Below are positions 10,440-21,905 of a stretch of 64,000 nt of DNA, in pieces. Within the stretch, counting starts at the first letter, position 1; the number at the start of each line of letters is the position of its first letter. A program made the position numbers and the translations under genes. The stretch covers positions 1,032,474-1,096,473 of the forward strand of contig JAJEKV010000025.1 of NCBI GenBank assembly GCA_021234155.1, in the 5' to 3' direction. Source of the stretch: Isoetes taiwanensis (taxonomy: Eukaryota > Streptophyta > Lycopodiopsida > Isoetales > Isoetaceae). The notes under the pieces are model-generated. The model searched no databases, was not told the DNA's origin, and saw only the letters and a list, made by a program, of their open reading frames with translations.

Positions 10440-11774
10440 ATTGTGATCGAATTTTTTTCTATGGGGAATTTTTTCCGGCACGGCGACTTGTAAATATTCA
10501 CAGATTTGCATCCCGATTTCGACAGGTTTGCATAAGAAAATCATATTGCACAGAAAGCCACAGGAAAAGACGTAAAACGAAAGCCGAATCTATGATTTTT
10601 ATGCTTCCCTTTCTATGATTTTTCTAGATTCTAATCTTTATCTGGCTATGGATTTTGACCTCCAAGCTCTTCATTGCCATTACCATTTCTTGCATAATTA
10701 TCAAGTAACCTGCATGAATATCGAAAGCCATGATCCTTGCGATCCTTAAGACGACAGACCAGCAAGAAAAGAGGGATTAGAAATTTGATTTGGAAATTGA
10801 AGAAGGCAAACAGGTCGCCAGTAGGCTGCAAGTAGCCATAGTTTTCACACAGAATATCAATCTACATGTCCAATCCGCAAGGCTGGTGGCACAAAAACGC
10901 AATCTGTTCCAGATTAAAGGAAAATCCCTCCAAATCCCATGCAGTATCTCCGAGGGTTTAAGCAAAGTTGAACAGGAGACAAGGTTAGGCCACCAGGCCA
11001 TCCTTTTGCTGTGACATTCTATTCTGCCACAGAAGAGGGGATTGTGTCTTCAATTGGAGTTTTTATTCGAATCCCTCAGTATGTTGGCATGGAATCCGGT
11101 CTGGAGCTCACTATTATATAATAGAACTTATAAAGGAAGCTGCAACAAGAATATACATAGTTCATTTTTGTATGTAATCCTTGGGCAATGAGTTCATTTC
11201 GTAGCATCTGGGCATGGCTAATCCTCAGCTAGCTATGGCGCAGGATGGTCAGAATTCAAGGTATCAGGAGAAGAGGCAGTGAAGAGTAAGAAGCAAAGGG
11301 AAAAAATGGGTAAATTTATCAGAAATGGATACGAAAATGTGAAAACGCTACTGTACAAATTTGTCAACAGAAATGAGTTTCCACAAAACAAAACAACTTA
11401 CAGAGCACTGACCCACAAAGACGTTCAGAGTTTTTTGTGGCATCATGCATGCTTTGGATATGATTGAAGAGTGGAATCCGGCAAGAAAAGGCAGATCCAG
11501 GAAAATACTCAGAGACCTCAGGATGGCGGGTCTGTGAACAAATCTGCGAAAAAGCCAATCTGGTAGTCCTTTGCTTGAGCCGAATTTGGTTGTAGAGTTG
11601 TGATGTGCCGATTTGCATACGTGAATATGTAGCAAAATAACAGGGGGTTCCAGGGGGATTGATATGGATGTGAAAAATAACAATTCATGAAACCATAGAC
11701 CATATATCCGTAAAACAATTGAATGGATTATTATAAAAAAAACATAGATTCAAGATAAAAAATTATTATATTAG
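10440..11774. other. Non-coding stretch, no recognised gene
   Basis: Short open frames only. A short frame at 11213 begins MANPQLAMAQDGQNSRY but stops after about 22 codons and has no recognised relative. A TATATAAT box near 11114 stands upstream of it. No further evidence of a gene. Confidence 0.4.
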
Positions 11775-11860
11775 CTGATTGGGTATATTGGTTAAAGTGG
11801 TCTTATTAGGACATTGAGTTATTTTGGTAGCGGTTCGAGCCCCCATATTTCATATTCTAA
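11775..11860 (+). repeat. tRNA-like / SINE-like pol III promoter remnant
   Basis: An A-box-like TTGGTTAAAGTGG at about 11788-11800 is followed at tRNA-like spacing by a B box GGTTCGAGCCCC at 11832-11843. There is no good acceptor-stem pairing, so this is not a functional tRNA. It may be the head of a tRNA-derived SINE. The tail is not defined. Confidence 0.4.
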
Positions 11861-13670
11861 AATCTGCCGTAAAGAGGTTCGATATTCTCTCAAAACCTTA
11901 GGCAAAATCGTATTTCATATTTCAAAATCATAGGCGCATCCAATCATAAATGACTATAAGCGAAACGAGAGGTGCTCACAAGCCCCAACATACGATCTGG
12001 GTCGTAGGATTGACGAATCCGACAACTGTGGTAGTCCAGGGTGCACCTCATTTAGAATATGCTGTGCCGATTTGTGTTGTGCCAAGATTCAGCTCCATGA
12101 TTCTCTAATTTGTTGCAGGCCAAGAATCAGGCAGTTACAGCTTAGTAATCGATGGAACCTAATTTAGCTACAAATGATCTCTTTGCCTGATTTAGCTACA
12201 AATGGTCTACTAGAGCGTACCATATACTCGGCGACAGAATTTAGAGATGGACTCTAGCGAAACATGGCAATTCCTTTCTCTGCACGCAGTTGCCTGTGAG
12301 ATCTTCTAGCTTGATCAATCTTGTGGCTTTTTAGTGACCCTCCGCATCGCCCATCTTTGATTACAGATTGTGTTTTTCAGAATAGAGTTGAGGTTAGAAT
12401 GTGAAAATGCAGCAACAATAACTTCGTTTTAAAATGTTAAGAAGTGTTTTGATTCTGATGTTACCAAGCCGAGCTTGACTTTCTCCTACCCATCTCCAAT
12501 ACTGCGCACCAGGGGGCCAACCGCAATCGATCCGACGTCACACGGTCAATCCCTTTAGTTTTTTATTTTTTATTTTTTATTTTTTTTATTTTCAAAGGAC
12601 ACGTGTTGCGCTGAAGTTTTTCCTTAGAATGGAAATAATACATCAAGCAAAAAAGTAAGTTGACTTATATATGTTGTGAAAAAGCAATTATATTGTTTTA
12701 GTTACTAATAAGGGTGAATATTTCTTGAAAACTACAAGTGACCTGTAATACAAAAGCAAAAACAGAGAGAGAGCAAAAGAGAGAATGGAAATGCCACAAC
12801 CCTTCAAAGCACCACTCTGGCCATAAAAAAGAATCCATGGCCAAATGTGCTCCTAAAATCAATATTAAATATCATCATAGTCCTCGTCATAACCAGCAAA
12901 ATGGCTACAAAAGGTATAATTTTTTTCTTCCTCAATAAAAATGGAATTGTCTACCCTTCAACTTCACCATAACTATTGCAATTACGGTTACCAAAGAGGG
13001 TAAAAAAAATATAGTTTTTTCTTCCTTAGATAAGATAAGAATGGAATTGTCTACCCTTCACCATAGCAGGTCATAGAGGATCAGAACTCACCTCCATGTG
13101 GTTGACCCATATTACAAAAGTCTTGTCTTGGTACCAAACCATCTCTTTGCAGCGTACAAGCTGATGAAAACGTTTAACTATCCAAACAAACGTTTTTCCA
13201 ACCATCTAGAAAAGGACCAATGCCCTTACTATCGATTGCACTATCCGAATCCAAATTTAGCACCACGCAATTTATGCGAATATAAGGAGGAAATACAATT
13301 AGAATATACATGTCAAGCTACTATATCTAGAATAGTATGCTCAAGAGTTTGAAAACAGAGAACTTGGTAGATGAAGAAAAGGTCATAAACCCCTGGATTA
13401 TAAAAGAGGCAGCATAATGCTTAGTCTTTGGGTAATTTGAAGCCACAAAACCATCTATTTGGATTACATGGAAAAGGATGCATACATATCACGCTGCAGG
13501 AGGTAGTTAACCAAGGAATATGATAATGTGCTTCAAAGCCAAACAGATATGTATCTGCCTGTCTGAAATAATGACCATAACATTGGATGAGAATTTAGTG
13601 ATTACGCCTAGCATTTTCAAAGATCGGTATTTAGTTATTGTTTATTAAATTAGCCTTTAAATTTTTTCTC
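11861..13670. other. Non-coding stretch with an A/T simple repeat
   Basis: A (TTTTTAT)n-like run lies at about 12556-12592. A partial direct repeat of about 40 bp (GGAATTGTCTACCCTTCA) recurs near 12941 and 13041. No coding sequence recognised. Confidence 0.45.
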
Positions 13671-16262
13671 AACCTGATGACAATCATTATCATAATTCAT
13701 AGGTAGCTGATCGACTCTTTTGAACCATGTTCTGGGAAGATTGCCTTGAATGTCAAAATTTCCAAAGATCACATCAGCAATTCCTTGGCCGTCTGTTCCA
13801 AGAAACCAAAACCATGCAGCAACAAGTGCATCTATAGTAGGAAGAAAAGGCTCGGTACTAGGGGTCTTCCGAAAGCATGATAACCGGACATTCTACAAAC
13901 TCGATGGAATCGAGAATCAATTTAATTGATTACGATATAAGCTCCGGTGAGGATCATCACCTTGATTACGATATGGCATTTTGCCAATTACCACAACTAC
14001 ATAGGAAAATAACCCCTCCGTACAAAACTAGGATCAGGGTTACACTACTTCTGTTCTAGCACTAACAATGTTCCTGATTTGCTTCAAGGATTGTTGTTCC
14101 TACATGTACAAGGTAAAATTTAAAATATTAACTTGACAAGCAACTAGATACTTGTATCTCACATCTCATATGCAACACTATAGTTACCCTTGGTGATGTT
14201 ACCACCATTTCTTGCCGGTCTATTGTCCATCCGCCACACCGATAACCAAGGTTGTTTGCATGGATACCGTAACAAGTATTTTATTTGCATGCTTGCTAAG
14301 CGGAAGGCGATGGAAGCCCATCCTTTTTCCTATTTTTCAATAGGACAAGGGACTTCCTCACAACTTCACGAGCAAGTTCACGATGGGCCTAAATTGGAAA
14401 TGTTAATTACTCTCCCATTACAGAACATGTATCAATAATGGAAATACCAAGTTGCCAATAGTCGGGGTTAAGGATCTATCTGTGCTTGGATGTTCAAAAG
14501 TTTGGCGATGAATTTGATTCTCAGTATTCTACAAACTGCATCATCTATTCTTCCTTTTGAAATCTTTCCAACTTTCACGAGATTATTTACAGTATCAATG
14601 AACTTCTTATAGTCATATGGGACCAGATCTGCAAATCCACCATGCCACTGTCACGTTATTAAGCAGTCTGATACAAACCCTTAATATTTCTCCCATTTCA
14701 TAAGGCCTCCATTAAGCCCCTCCTTCCTTGGGCTTTGCTTTATCATATGCATCCGTATCCTAATGCTTCTCCCTTTCTAAAGGGGTTGCTTGCGGCTTGG
14801 GACACTGTCAGGTCTCTTTTCCATATTAATCCTGAGGCATGTCTTCAGTTGTCCACTACATCTTTGGTGGATTCCTTTGCGGGACACTCCGGAGAATGTG
14901 CCTCTAAGTGTGGTTGTTCATCCAAAGACGAACGACGATGGGTAGCGGTGGTATCAATACTATTGCGGCTTGGTATGAGTCCGATCATCTCATGTCATGG
15001 GAAGCATTTAGAACAAAGTTCTTGTTGTGCAGATGGGACAGAGTAATCTGGAATCATATTCTTTGCATTGTTGCCACGGGATTTCGGGTCCATGCAGTTG
15101 AGGTAGTCATATGGGGTTGCCATCGGGATATCCGGCCCGAGGCGGTTTTGTGTCTTACGTGTATAAATTGCTTGTGCATTCGAAATCCTGCCTCCATCTA
15201 ATAGATGGCATCTTGAGTCCCTGACCACAATGGAAAAGTGTTTGGATATGGGTATGGGATAATTTGCTTCACCCCAAAGTAGTAGTTTTGTGGTGGCAAG
15301 TGATCCATAGATGCCTCAGAGTCAGCGAGGTTAGTCCATAAAATGGATAATCGGATTTGAGCTCGCCCTTTATGCCAGCAAAGGGTTGAGAGTATTGAGC
15401 ATTGTTTTTCTTGTGTGAGAGGCTTGGCGGGCATGGTCTTGGTTGTTGACCCTTTTTGGCATCGTCTCGATCTAGCCAAAGCCAAATTTTGCTTGCTATC
15501 TATCGATGCTTGGCCCAAACAACGAAACGAGCTTTTCATCTCGCATGCGCGGTGGCTTTTATGGTCAATCGGAAGAGAAGGAGGTTGTTTATCTTTAAGG
15601 GCATAGATATCTGCAGATGAGGTTGTTCTTCGATTAGGCAAGATAAAATTGTTATGGCTTACAATTGTTCTTCTCTTGATCAAGAGAAGAAAGTGCTGAT
15701 CTGGCATACTTACCTTCAGATTCATTCTTTTGCATAGGCAGGTGGTTGTGCTCAGTTGGATCGGTTTGTCCACTGGGGTTATAATCCTGTCTTTGCATTT
15801 ATGTTGCTCTGGTTTCTAGTTGGTGAATAAAGCTTGACGTCCTTCAAAAAAAAAAAAAAAACCCTTAATATTTCTAGGCCCTTATAGAATATGATATACA
15901 TATGATATTGCCATCAATATCTTCAAAAAAATTGCAATTTCACTCCAAAAAAAAAAAAAAAGTAATTGATGCTAGGCATATTTGAGTAGACAGGAACAGA
16001 ACACATCCACTAACCATATCGATGCCAGCATCAAGACTGGAAAACACACAGTAGCTATAGTCTTTATGAGGAAGCTCAACCATCTTGTCTACTCCTTGGT
16101 AATCTGAAATAGTAAAGCCCTGCATTGAAACGAGGCTGAAATCAATAGCTTTAAAATGCATTATTCCTTAGAGCAAAATTTAACAATACCTTGAAACCCA
16201 TATGTTCCTTCAAAATGCCCGTAATCGGATGCTTGTTGCCATGTCTTTGTTGCAGGCTATCT
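13671..16262 (-). pseudogene. GH3 beta-glucosidase / glucan exohydrolase pseudogene with introns
   Basis: GH3 enzymes cut glucose from cell-wall glucans. Minus-strand exons can be read in order. 16262-16186 gives HPITGILKEHMGFK. About 16126-16015 gives FTISDYQGVDKMVELPH and NAGIDM-like text with the nucleophile Asp in SDY. About 14630-14400 gives VPYDYKKFIDTVNNLVK, GRIDDAVCRILRIKF and HRELAREVVRKSLVLLKN. About 14290-14190 gives GIHANNLGYRCGGWTI. 13836-13671 gives [26 protein letters not shown] and [18 protein letters not shown]. Splice junctions after GFK and GIDM look canonical. Stops and one-base shifts (for example after SPSA, and after GGWTI) show decay. The N-terminal half was not found. 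A LINE sits in the intron between the SDY and VPYDY exons. Confidence 0.85.
14692..15860 (+). mobile_element. 5'-truncated LINE with poly(A) tail and target duplication
   Basis: A block of about 1.17 kb ends in an uninterrupted A run (15846-15860). It is flanked by a perfect direct repeat of about 16 bp, AAACCCTTAATATTTCT, at about 14675-14691 and 15859-15875. Translated pieces (FLKGLLAAWDTVRSLF, INTIAAWYESDHLMSWEAF) resemble the C-terminal part of plant L1-type ORF2, downstream of reverse transcriptase. The reading frame is broken many times. It sits on the opposite strand to the GH3 pseudogene, inside an intron. Confidence 0.85.
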
Positions 16263-18331
16263 GCACAATTCTACATCTCGAAATTGATATTAGAAATAAA
16301 ACCAGAAGATAAATATATTGTATACCTTAATTGTGACTTCAAATTATACTCAAAATCAAGCCGTTGATCTTTGAAAGATGGCCTCTCACTATTATACATC
16401 TACAGTGCAGAAATATTTGCTCTAATTTCAACATATTGATCCTCCCTTCATCGCCAACGTTGGTGAGTCTATCTTGGATATTCATTTGCAAGTCAACTAC
16501 AGAGTATGTTAAAGTCAAAGAAGTGACAGAGCATGTTAAAGTCAAAGAAGTGACAGAGCATGTTAAAGCCAAAGAGGTGTAGTTTCTGAGAATCTTGTTT
16601 CCATGAGAACCCCACTGTAGCAAGTCCCAAGCAAATGAAGCAACAAACAAAACGTTATCTTGCCTCGTTTTTTTTTCCTTTTATGATCTTGCATCAATTG
16701 ATTGGTTGAACTGAACAATCTTAAGCACTATAATGAGTTTTATTGCAAAAAACTGTACTTTGAAATGTTTTTCTCCATGGCCACAACTGGGGAGAGAGTC
16801 GACCTTCAAATATAGATCATTCCACCGCCAAATTGATTTCCAGACCATGAATCTCATGTGCTTCATAAAACAGGGAAAAAACTTAGCACTAAGAAATAAC
16901 AGAATGGGGAGCCGACTCGCCGCAATTGCAAATTTAATAGCCAGAGAGGAACCACAGATATAACCTCCAATATTTCACTACCTTTGGGGATCGGTTCTGC
17001 TACATATCTTTTGCACCAGAACAAATTCTTTGCCCCAGTATCAGATGCTCAACAGAGGGTCCGGGCATAATAAAATTCTAAAAATCAAAGGAGGAATGGA
17101 TAATGTCGGTGTGACTCGGCTGTTCTTGCCGTGTTTGGGGTTTTGAAACTGCCATAGCTAGAGATTGCTAAAGTACAGCCGGGATCGCTTGCAAAGGAAG
17201 AAATGTGAAGGTCCACACAAAGAACAGGCCATGACCAAAGCTGCAAAATCCATCAGCATCGGCCATACCAGCATTCGGTTATAGAGTAAAACGAGCCTCG
17301 CACAATAACGAGGATGATCGCCAGTTTAAGGGGAATAGCAGGTTTAGAGCAGTTTTTGGAATATCCCAGGCATATACCAGCATATTCTTGAGATATGCCA
17401 AAAACCCGCCTAAGCCAAGGTTTGCCCCCCTAGGGGCAATTCAAAAATTTCAACTAAATAATTGTGTAGAAAGGGTGCAATTTCTGGGTTATGTTGAATC
17501 TCGTAAGGAAGTTATCTGAAATGAGCAAAGTCTGGGTCACTTTAGCCACTAGTCCTTGCAAGTTAAGTTGATCCAACTGTGCCCATCGTCAGATTGTAAT
17601 CAGGTTACTATACATAACTTTAAGTATATGCTCATGTTAAAAACTATTTCAATGATTATTGCCATAACTCTTCGAATACTCTTTTCTAAGAGAATGTTCT
17701 AGTGAGTAATAATCATAGGAATATGCCATATGGCACTAAAATATGCCATTTAATCAGGTGACTAGCCCGAACTGGCCCTCTGTTTCTCCCTCTTCTTCTT
17801 CTAGCATCGTCGGGACTAGCTATGGCGATAATTTACATGCTCTCTTGTAATTGTTTCTAGTGTAGGGCCACCTCAATGTGATGCTCCAACTTTCAGGATT
17901 TTAAACAGAGGTCATTGATATGGGCCATTGATTGGGTTGGAGGGACAGACGCCACGGTTTTATAATATAAGCGGAGGAGGATAGGACAACTAGACTATCC
18001 ACATGTAATAATGTTGTGGCATGTGGCTCTACTAATAATAAATGTTTGAACGAAATTACTAGAATTATGCAGTAATTTTATATGGCGTAAAACAGTTGAT
18101 GCGGAAAAGGTGGCCGATTATGTTTCCAAAAAGCTGATAAAGCAGAAGCCATGGAGCAGATAAAATGTCTATATAAGCAATTGACTGATACAGATTGTAC
18201 ACTTGTGGAGGTGGGTTGTTCGAATGATACCTACCTGCATTTCTATTATATCTATTATTTTAATTTAGATCTATGGATGATCAAATGCATCATAGGTTTT
18301 AACCTAGTTCGTTAACGTTTTCGTTGTGTAG
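16263..18331. other. Non-coding stretch; contains one dispersed hairpin repeat
   Basis: No gene recognised. Three near-identical 24-bp units (GTTAAAGTCAAAGAAGTGACA) run at about 16508-16580. The dispersed repeat at 17342-17452 is listed separately. Confidence 0.45.
17342..17452 (+). repeat. Dispersed repeat with TTGCCCC-GGGGCAA hairpin, copy 1
   Basis: It begins near GTTTAGAGCAGTTTTTGGAA, carries several CATATNCCAG motifs, and ends with TTGCCCCCCTAGGGGCAA plus an A-rich tail. Related copies lie at 21543-21650, 21735-21905 and 25142-25246. Confidence 0.7.
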
Positions 18332-18868
18332 ATTAAATCAACCCCCCCTTGCAGAATCGATAGATGGGATGGGCAGTTGATTGCAGCTGGTGCAAAACTA
18401 AACTTTGACGATAATGCAACTTTCCACCAAAAAGAAATATTTGCTCTTCATGATAGGCCACAAGAAGATCCACATGAGATACTTCACTCGGTAACCTTTT
18501 ATTGTTGCAATATGTTTTGAGAATACTTCAGATCCTTGGATGGACGGAAGATGTTGTTACTTGACATGTTATAGGATTAGCTTTATGGGCAAGATGCCTA
18601 TACATTGGATGACATAGTATTTGGAAAGGACCACAATTATTGTCTCTATTAATGATGGCAATGTTGTCGAATTTTGTTGACTTGGATCATTTTGCTCTTA
18701 CATGTAGCAACTGCCGCAGCAGACATTGATTATATAGGTCTAGACGGAAATATTGGTTGCATGGTGAATGGTGCAGATCTTGTAATGGCTACGATGGATA
18801 TTATCAAACTTCATGGGGCATGTTTAGCCAATTTCCTAGGTGTTAGTGGAAATGGTCTTGAACACCAG
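18332..18868 (+). pseudogene. Succinyl-CoA synthetase beta subunit fragment (two exons)
   Basis: The intact protein is the mitochondrial TCA-cycle ligase subunit that binds nucleotide. Exon 1 (18332-18490) reads LAESIDG, LIAAGAKLNFDDNATFHQ and KEIFALHDRPQEDPHE after a C-run that breaks the frame. Exon 2 (18708-18868) reads [33 protein letters not shown] and [10 protein letters not shown]. It ends CAG before GTAAGC, a clean donor. The family has [18 protein letters not shown] and NFLDVGG here, so several near-invariant glycines are replaced. With only two middle exons and changed core residues it is a pseudogene fragment. No mitochondrial targeting exon was seen. Confidence 0.85.
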
Positions 18869-20703
18869 GTAAGCTTGATTATATAATAAGTTCAATACAA
18901 TTATCTGATGGAGCGGTGCTACTAATTCAATTCCTCTGTTTCCGACATACTATAAATATTTCTTCTATTTTCTCTGTCTGCTGGTCCTTTCAAATAAAAG
19001 GGCTGCCTTTACTTTTTATTGAAGGTCACTCGAAGAACTGAACTTTCAAATTGCATGGCATAATTTAAATTAGACTTTCACTTGCATTGTTAGTCCATAA
19101 GTAATAATGCACAGGCTTAGATTTTTTTTCCTCTCCTTACAATACTTAAAAGTAACAATGCACATGCAGTATTTATGACACATAAAAATCCAGTTCTTTT
19201 GGTTCTATAAGACCAATTAATGCAGCTTTCATATAGAGAGGGCAAATAGAATGCCATCTAGAGACATGCATTGTAAAGCTTAAAGAAACTTAAAGAATCA
19301 GAATTAAGAACGAACTACTAAAACACCAAATGGCTCTGATTTTATTATTTGGAGCAAATTATGAACGTGTAATGCTTTTTCCTTCCTTTTGTAGCAAGAA
19401 CTCATGGTGGTTTTGCACACGAGAGAGATGAGGTTAAGAGAGAGAGTGAGACTATAGACAAAGAGTTGGAACACTTTTCCCGACCCCGAAGTGATCTTTT
19501 CTTCTAAGATGCCATTGTTGAATCGGGGACTAGATCTTCCTGATATAATTAAAGAATGTGAGATGTGCGGTAGTTTGGACAAATTCTCACCGTACATGAA
19601 AAGAAACAATGAGTTTATAGACAAAGAGACTTCTAAACTCTCAACCATTCTCAAGATTATAATATAAAACTACCTGGAAATAGTTTTTTGCCATGCTGCT
19701 TACTCATGCTCATTGTATTGCACCGTGGCTGCTCCAAATCGATTTCACAAGAGTTAATCGTGAATCCAAAGTCTGCCCAACCCACTGAATTCGGCTACCT
19801 AATCAAAATCGGCTGGCCCAACCCACTAATGTTATTCGGCTGCATTGGTTGGAGGGAACTTTGGCAATATTAATTACCATTCTATTAAATGATGATCCTA
19901 TTCTATGATATATTATTCTTTAGTTTTTTCTAATTTTTTATTTCTCCGTATATGGTATAATGGGATTTGTCGTACACATATTTGTTTGCTCTAATATATA
20001 TTTAAAAGATTAAATTAATATGGGGGTATAAGTGCAGTTAAGCAAACAAGGTGCTGCGCACAGAGGATTGCCCTCTAGTTTATTGAGGGTGAAGTGGCCT
20101 AAATCAAACCATGAAGTCATGTTTTTGCACTTTATGATTAAATTAAAGTAGATCCCTGCTATGTTCATCTACAAACCCGTCCACAAGTGCCCTTGATCGA
20201 ATTGTGTATGTAACTGAGTAGTTGAGTGTTCTGAAAATGTCATGTACGTATTTTATATCTTCTAGAAACAATGTCAGCACTTCCCAGTACTAACAATATT
20301 TTAAGTTATAGGTCTTCCATCTATAGCACTGTTAAACGAGTCGCACCATGTGGACGTATTAGATAAGGAAATAAACGTTCGATATGGAGCATTTCCATAG
20401 GGTTTTTGTATGTCATATAAAATACAAATTATTTAACTACTATTATGATTGTGGAACTACATATCTTCACTTGTATATTTGGATATATTATATACATATT
20501 TGAATCGGAACCAAATTATTAGGGTCACAAATGGCATATAACAGATTGTGCAAGTTGAAATTGCCTTAATATAGATGAATATAGATGATCCACAACATGG
20601 TGGGAAAGTTAGTTATATGAAGGTAAATGTTGTCCTTTTCCCAATATATATTAAATAGAATTATTGGATGTTGTTAATACAAAAAGTTCACTTAAAATGA
20701 GAA
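18869..20703. other. Non-coding stretch, no gene seen
   Basis: AT-rich. A segment at 20044-20120 (AAGGTGCTGCGCACAGAGGATTGCCCTC and the following 50 bases) is a diverged copy of 21735-21815. Nothing else supported. Confidence 0.45.
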
Positions 20704-21395
20704 TTTGCTTTTTTTTACAACAACAACCGGGCATTTAGCATGATGAGCACAGTAGTCAATGACACTGTCAAAGAAAGTCCTATAACAATATTCATGAAAT
20801 TAAAGTCTTTAGCATGTGGAGGAAACAATCCAATTTGATTCAATTCGTACCTTTTGAGTGTTCCATAGCCATGGCTTCCTACCACCAAGACATCAACATG
20901 CTCTTTTTCTGTAGCATCACAGATTCCCTCTCTTGCATCTCCAAGGACGGCCACAGTTTTAGGATGGATCTGAAAGGAAAAAAATTAATTTACAAAGCTT
21001 GATACAGAACATGAACATAATAAAATCTAGAAACAGACATGATATTCACCACAGAGCCGCTTTTCATTTTCAAAGGCAATGTCAATAATGCTCTACTGCT
21101 GCTTCTTCATGGCATCAATCATGTCTGGAGTGGCATAATATCCAACTACAAAAGGTTCAACATTTAGGTCAGAAACAGGAAAAAAAAACCCCAAGAATCC
21201 GTAAACGTAAAACAAAATTTGAGGAAAAAAAACCGACCAAGCAAACCAGGCTCGGCCGCACCTGTATACACCTGACCTACAGATTCGGCATGGACAGAAC
21301 AATTGTCACATCGCCGAATTTGCAGTGATGAAGGTTTTCGAGGGCCCAAAGAATCATTTTTGTGCTAGGTTCACTATCACCTATGGCAATCATAA
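20704..21395 (-). pseudogene. Universal stress protein (USP family) pseudogene with introns
   Basis: USPs are small cytosolic ATP- or AMP-binding proteins. The minus strand gives exon 1 (about 21395-21230) IGDSEPSTKMILWALENL and TIVL, then EPFVVGYYATPDMIDAMKKQ at about 21175-21095. Next is DIAFENEKRLCG ending at 21050 with a GT donor. The exon at 20969-20851 has VLGDAREGICDATEKEHV, DVLVVGSHGYG and LKR. After a 71-bp GT-AG intron (20850-20780) comes TFFDSVIDYCAHHAKCPVVVV. GSHGYG is part of the nucleotide-binding signature. A TAG at 21093-21095 and poly-A/T-containing exon-1 damage argue for a pseudogene, although the 3' splice sites remain good. Confidence 0.8.
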
Positions 21396-21542
21396 CGATG
21401 CTTTTCTTTGTATTAGCACATGCATCGACCTCCATAGCTGAGCTCGGATATAGAGCTGTGGCGATTTTCTTGTGCCGGTTAGCGGGTTTGTACAGTAGCC
21501 ACCCAGCAACACTGGGACCGTCGAGTTTATAGGCAACATCAA

Positions 21543-21650
21543 GTTTGGAGCGGTTTTCAGTATATTATAGGCATATTCTAGCATATGCTCTGAATATACC
21601 CAAAATCCATATGAGTGCAGGTTTTCTCCCTAGAGGCAACCCACAAAATA
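21543..21650 (+). repeat. Dispersed hairpin repeat, copy 2
   Basis: It begins GTTTGGAGCGGTTTTCAG, carries CATATTC and CATATGC motifs, and ends CTCCCTAGAGGCAACCCACAAA. It is about 110 bp, like copy 1, with a weaker terminal hairpin. Confidence 0.7.
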
Positions 21651-21734
21651 GACTTTTTGTTGCATACCTATTTTTTTCTTGACTTTCATTCTGCAAGGCT
21701 ATGAAACGCTCACACTATCTGATTGAGGTTATTA

Positions 21735-21905
21735 ATAAAACAAGGTGTTGCGCACGGAGGGTTGCCCTCCGTGACCCGAGAGTGAAATGGCTTAAATCAC
21801 ACTTCAAAGTCATGTTTTCGAGCATATACTGACATATACTTGGAATATGCGACAAACCCACATGGATAAGGGTTTTCCCCTTAGGGGCAACCCAAAAAAC
21901 TGGAC
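21735..21905 (+). repeat. Dispersed hairpin repeat, copy 3 (longer form)
   Basis: It starts AAGGTGTTGCGCACGGAGGG with a 7-bp hairpin CGGAGGG-TTG-CCCTCCG, continues into the CATATACTGACATATAC part, and ends TTTTCCCCTTAGGGGCAACCCAAAA. The first 80 bp also match 20044-20120. Confidence 0.7.
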
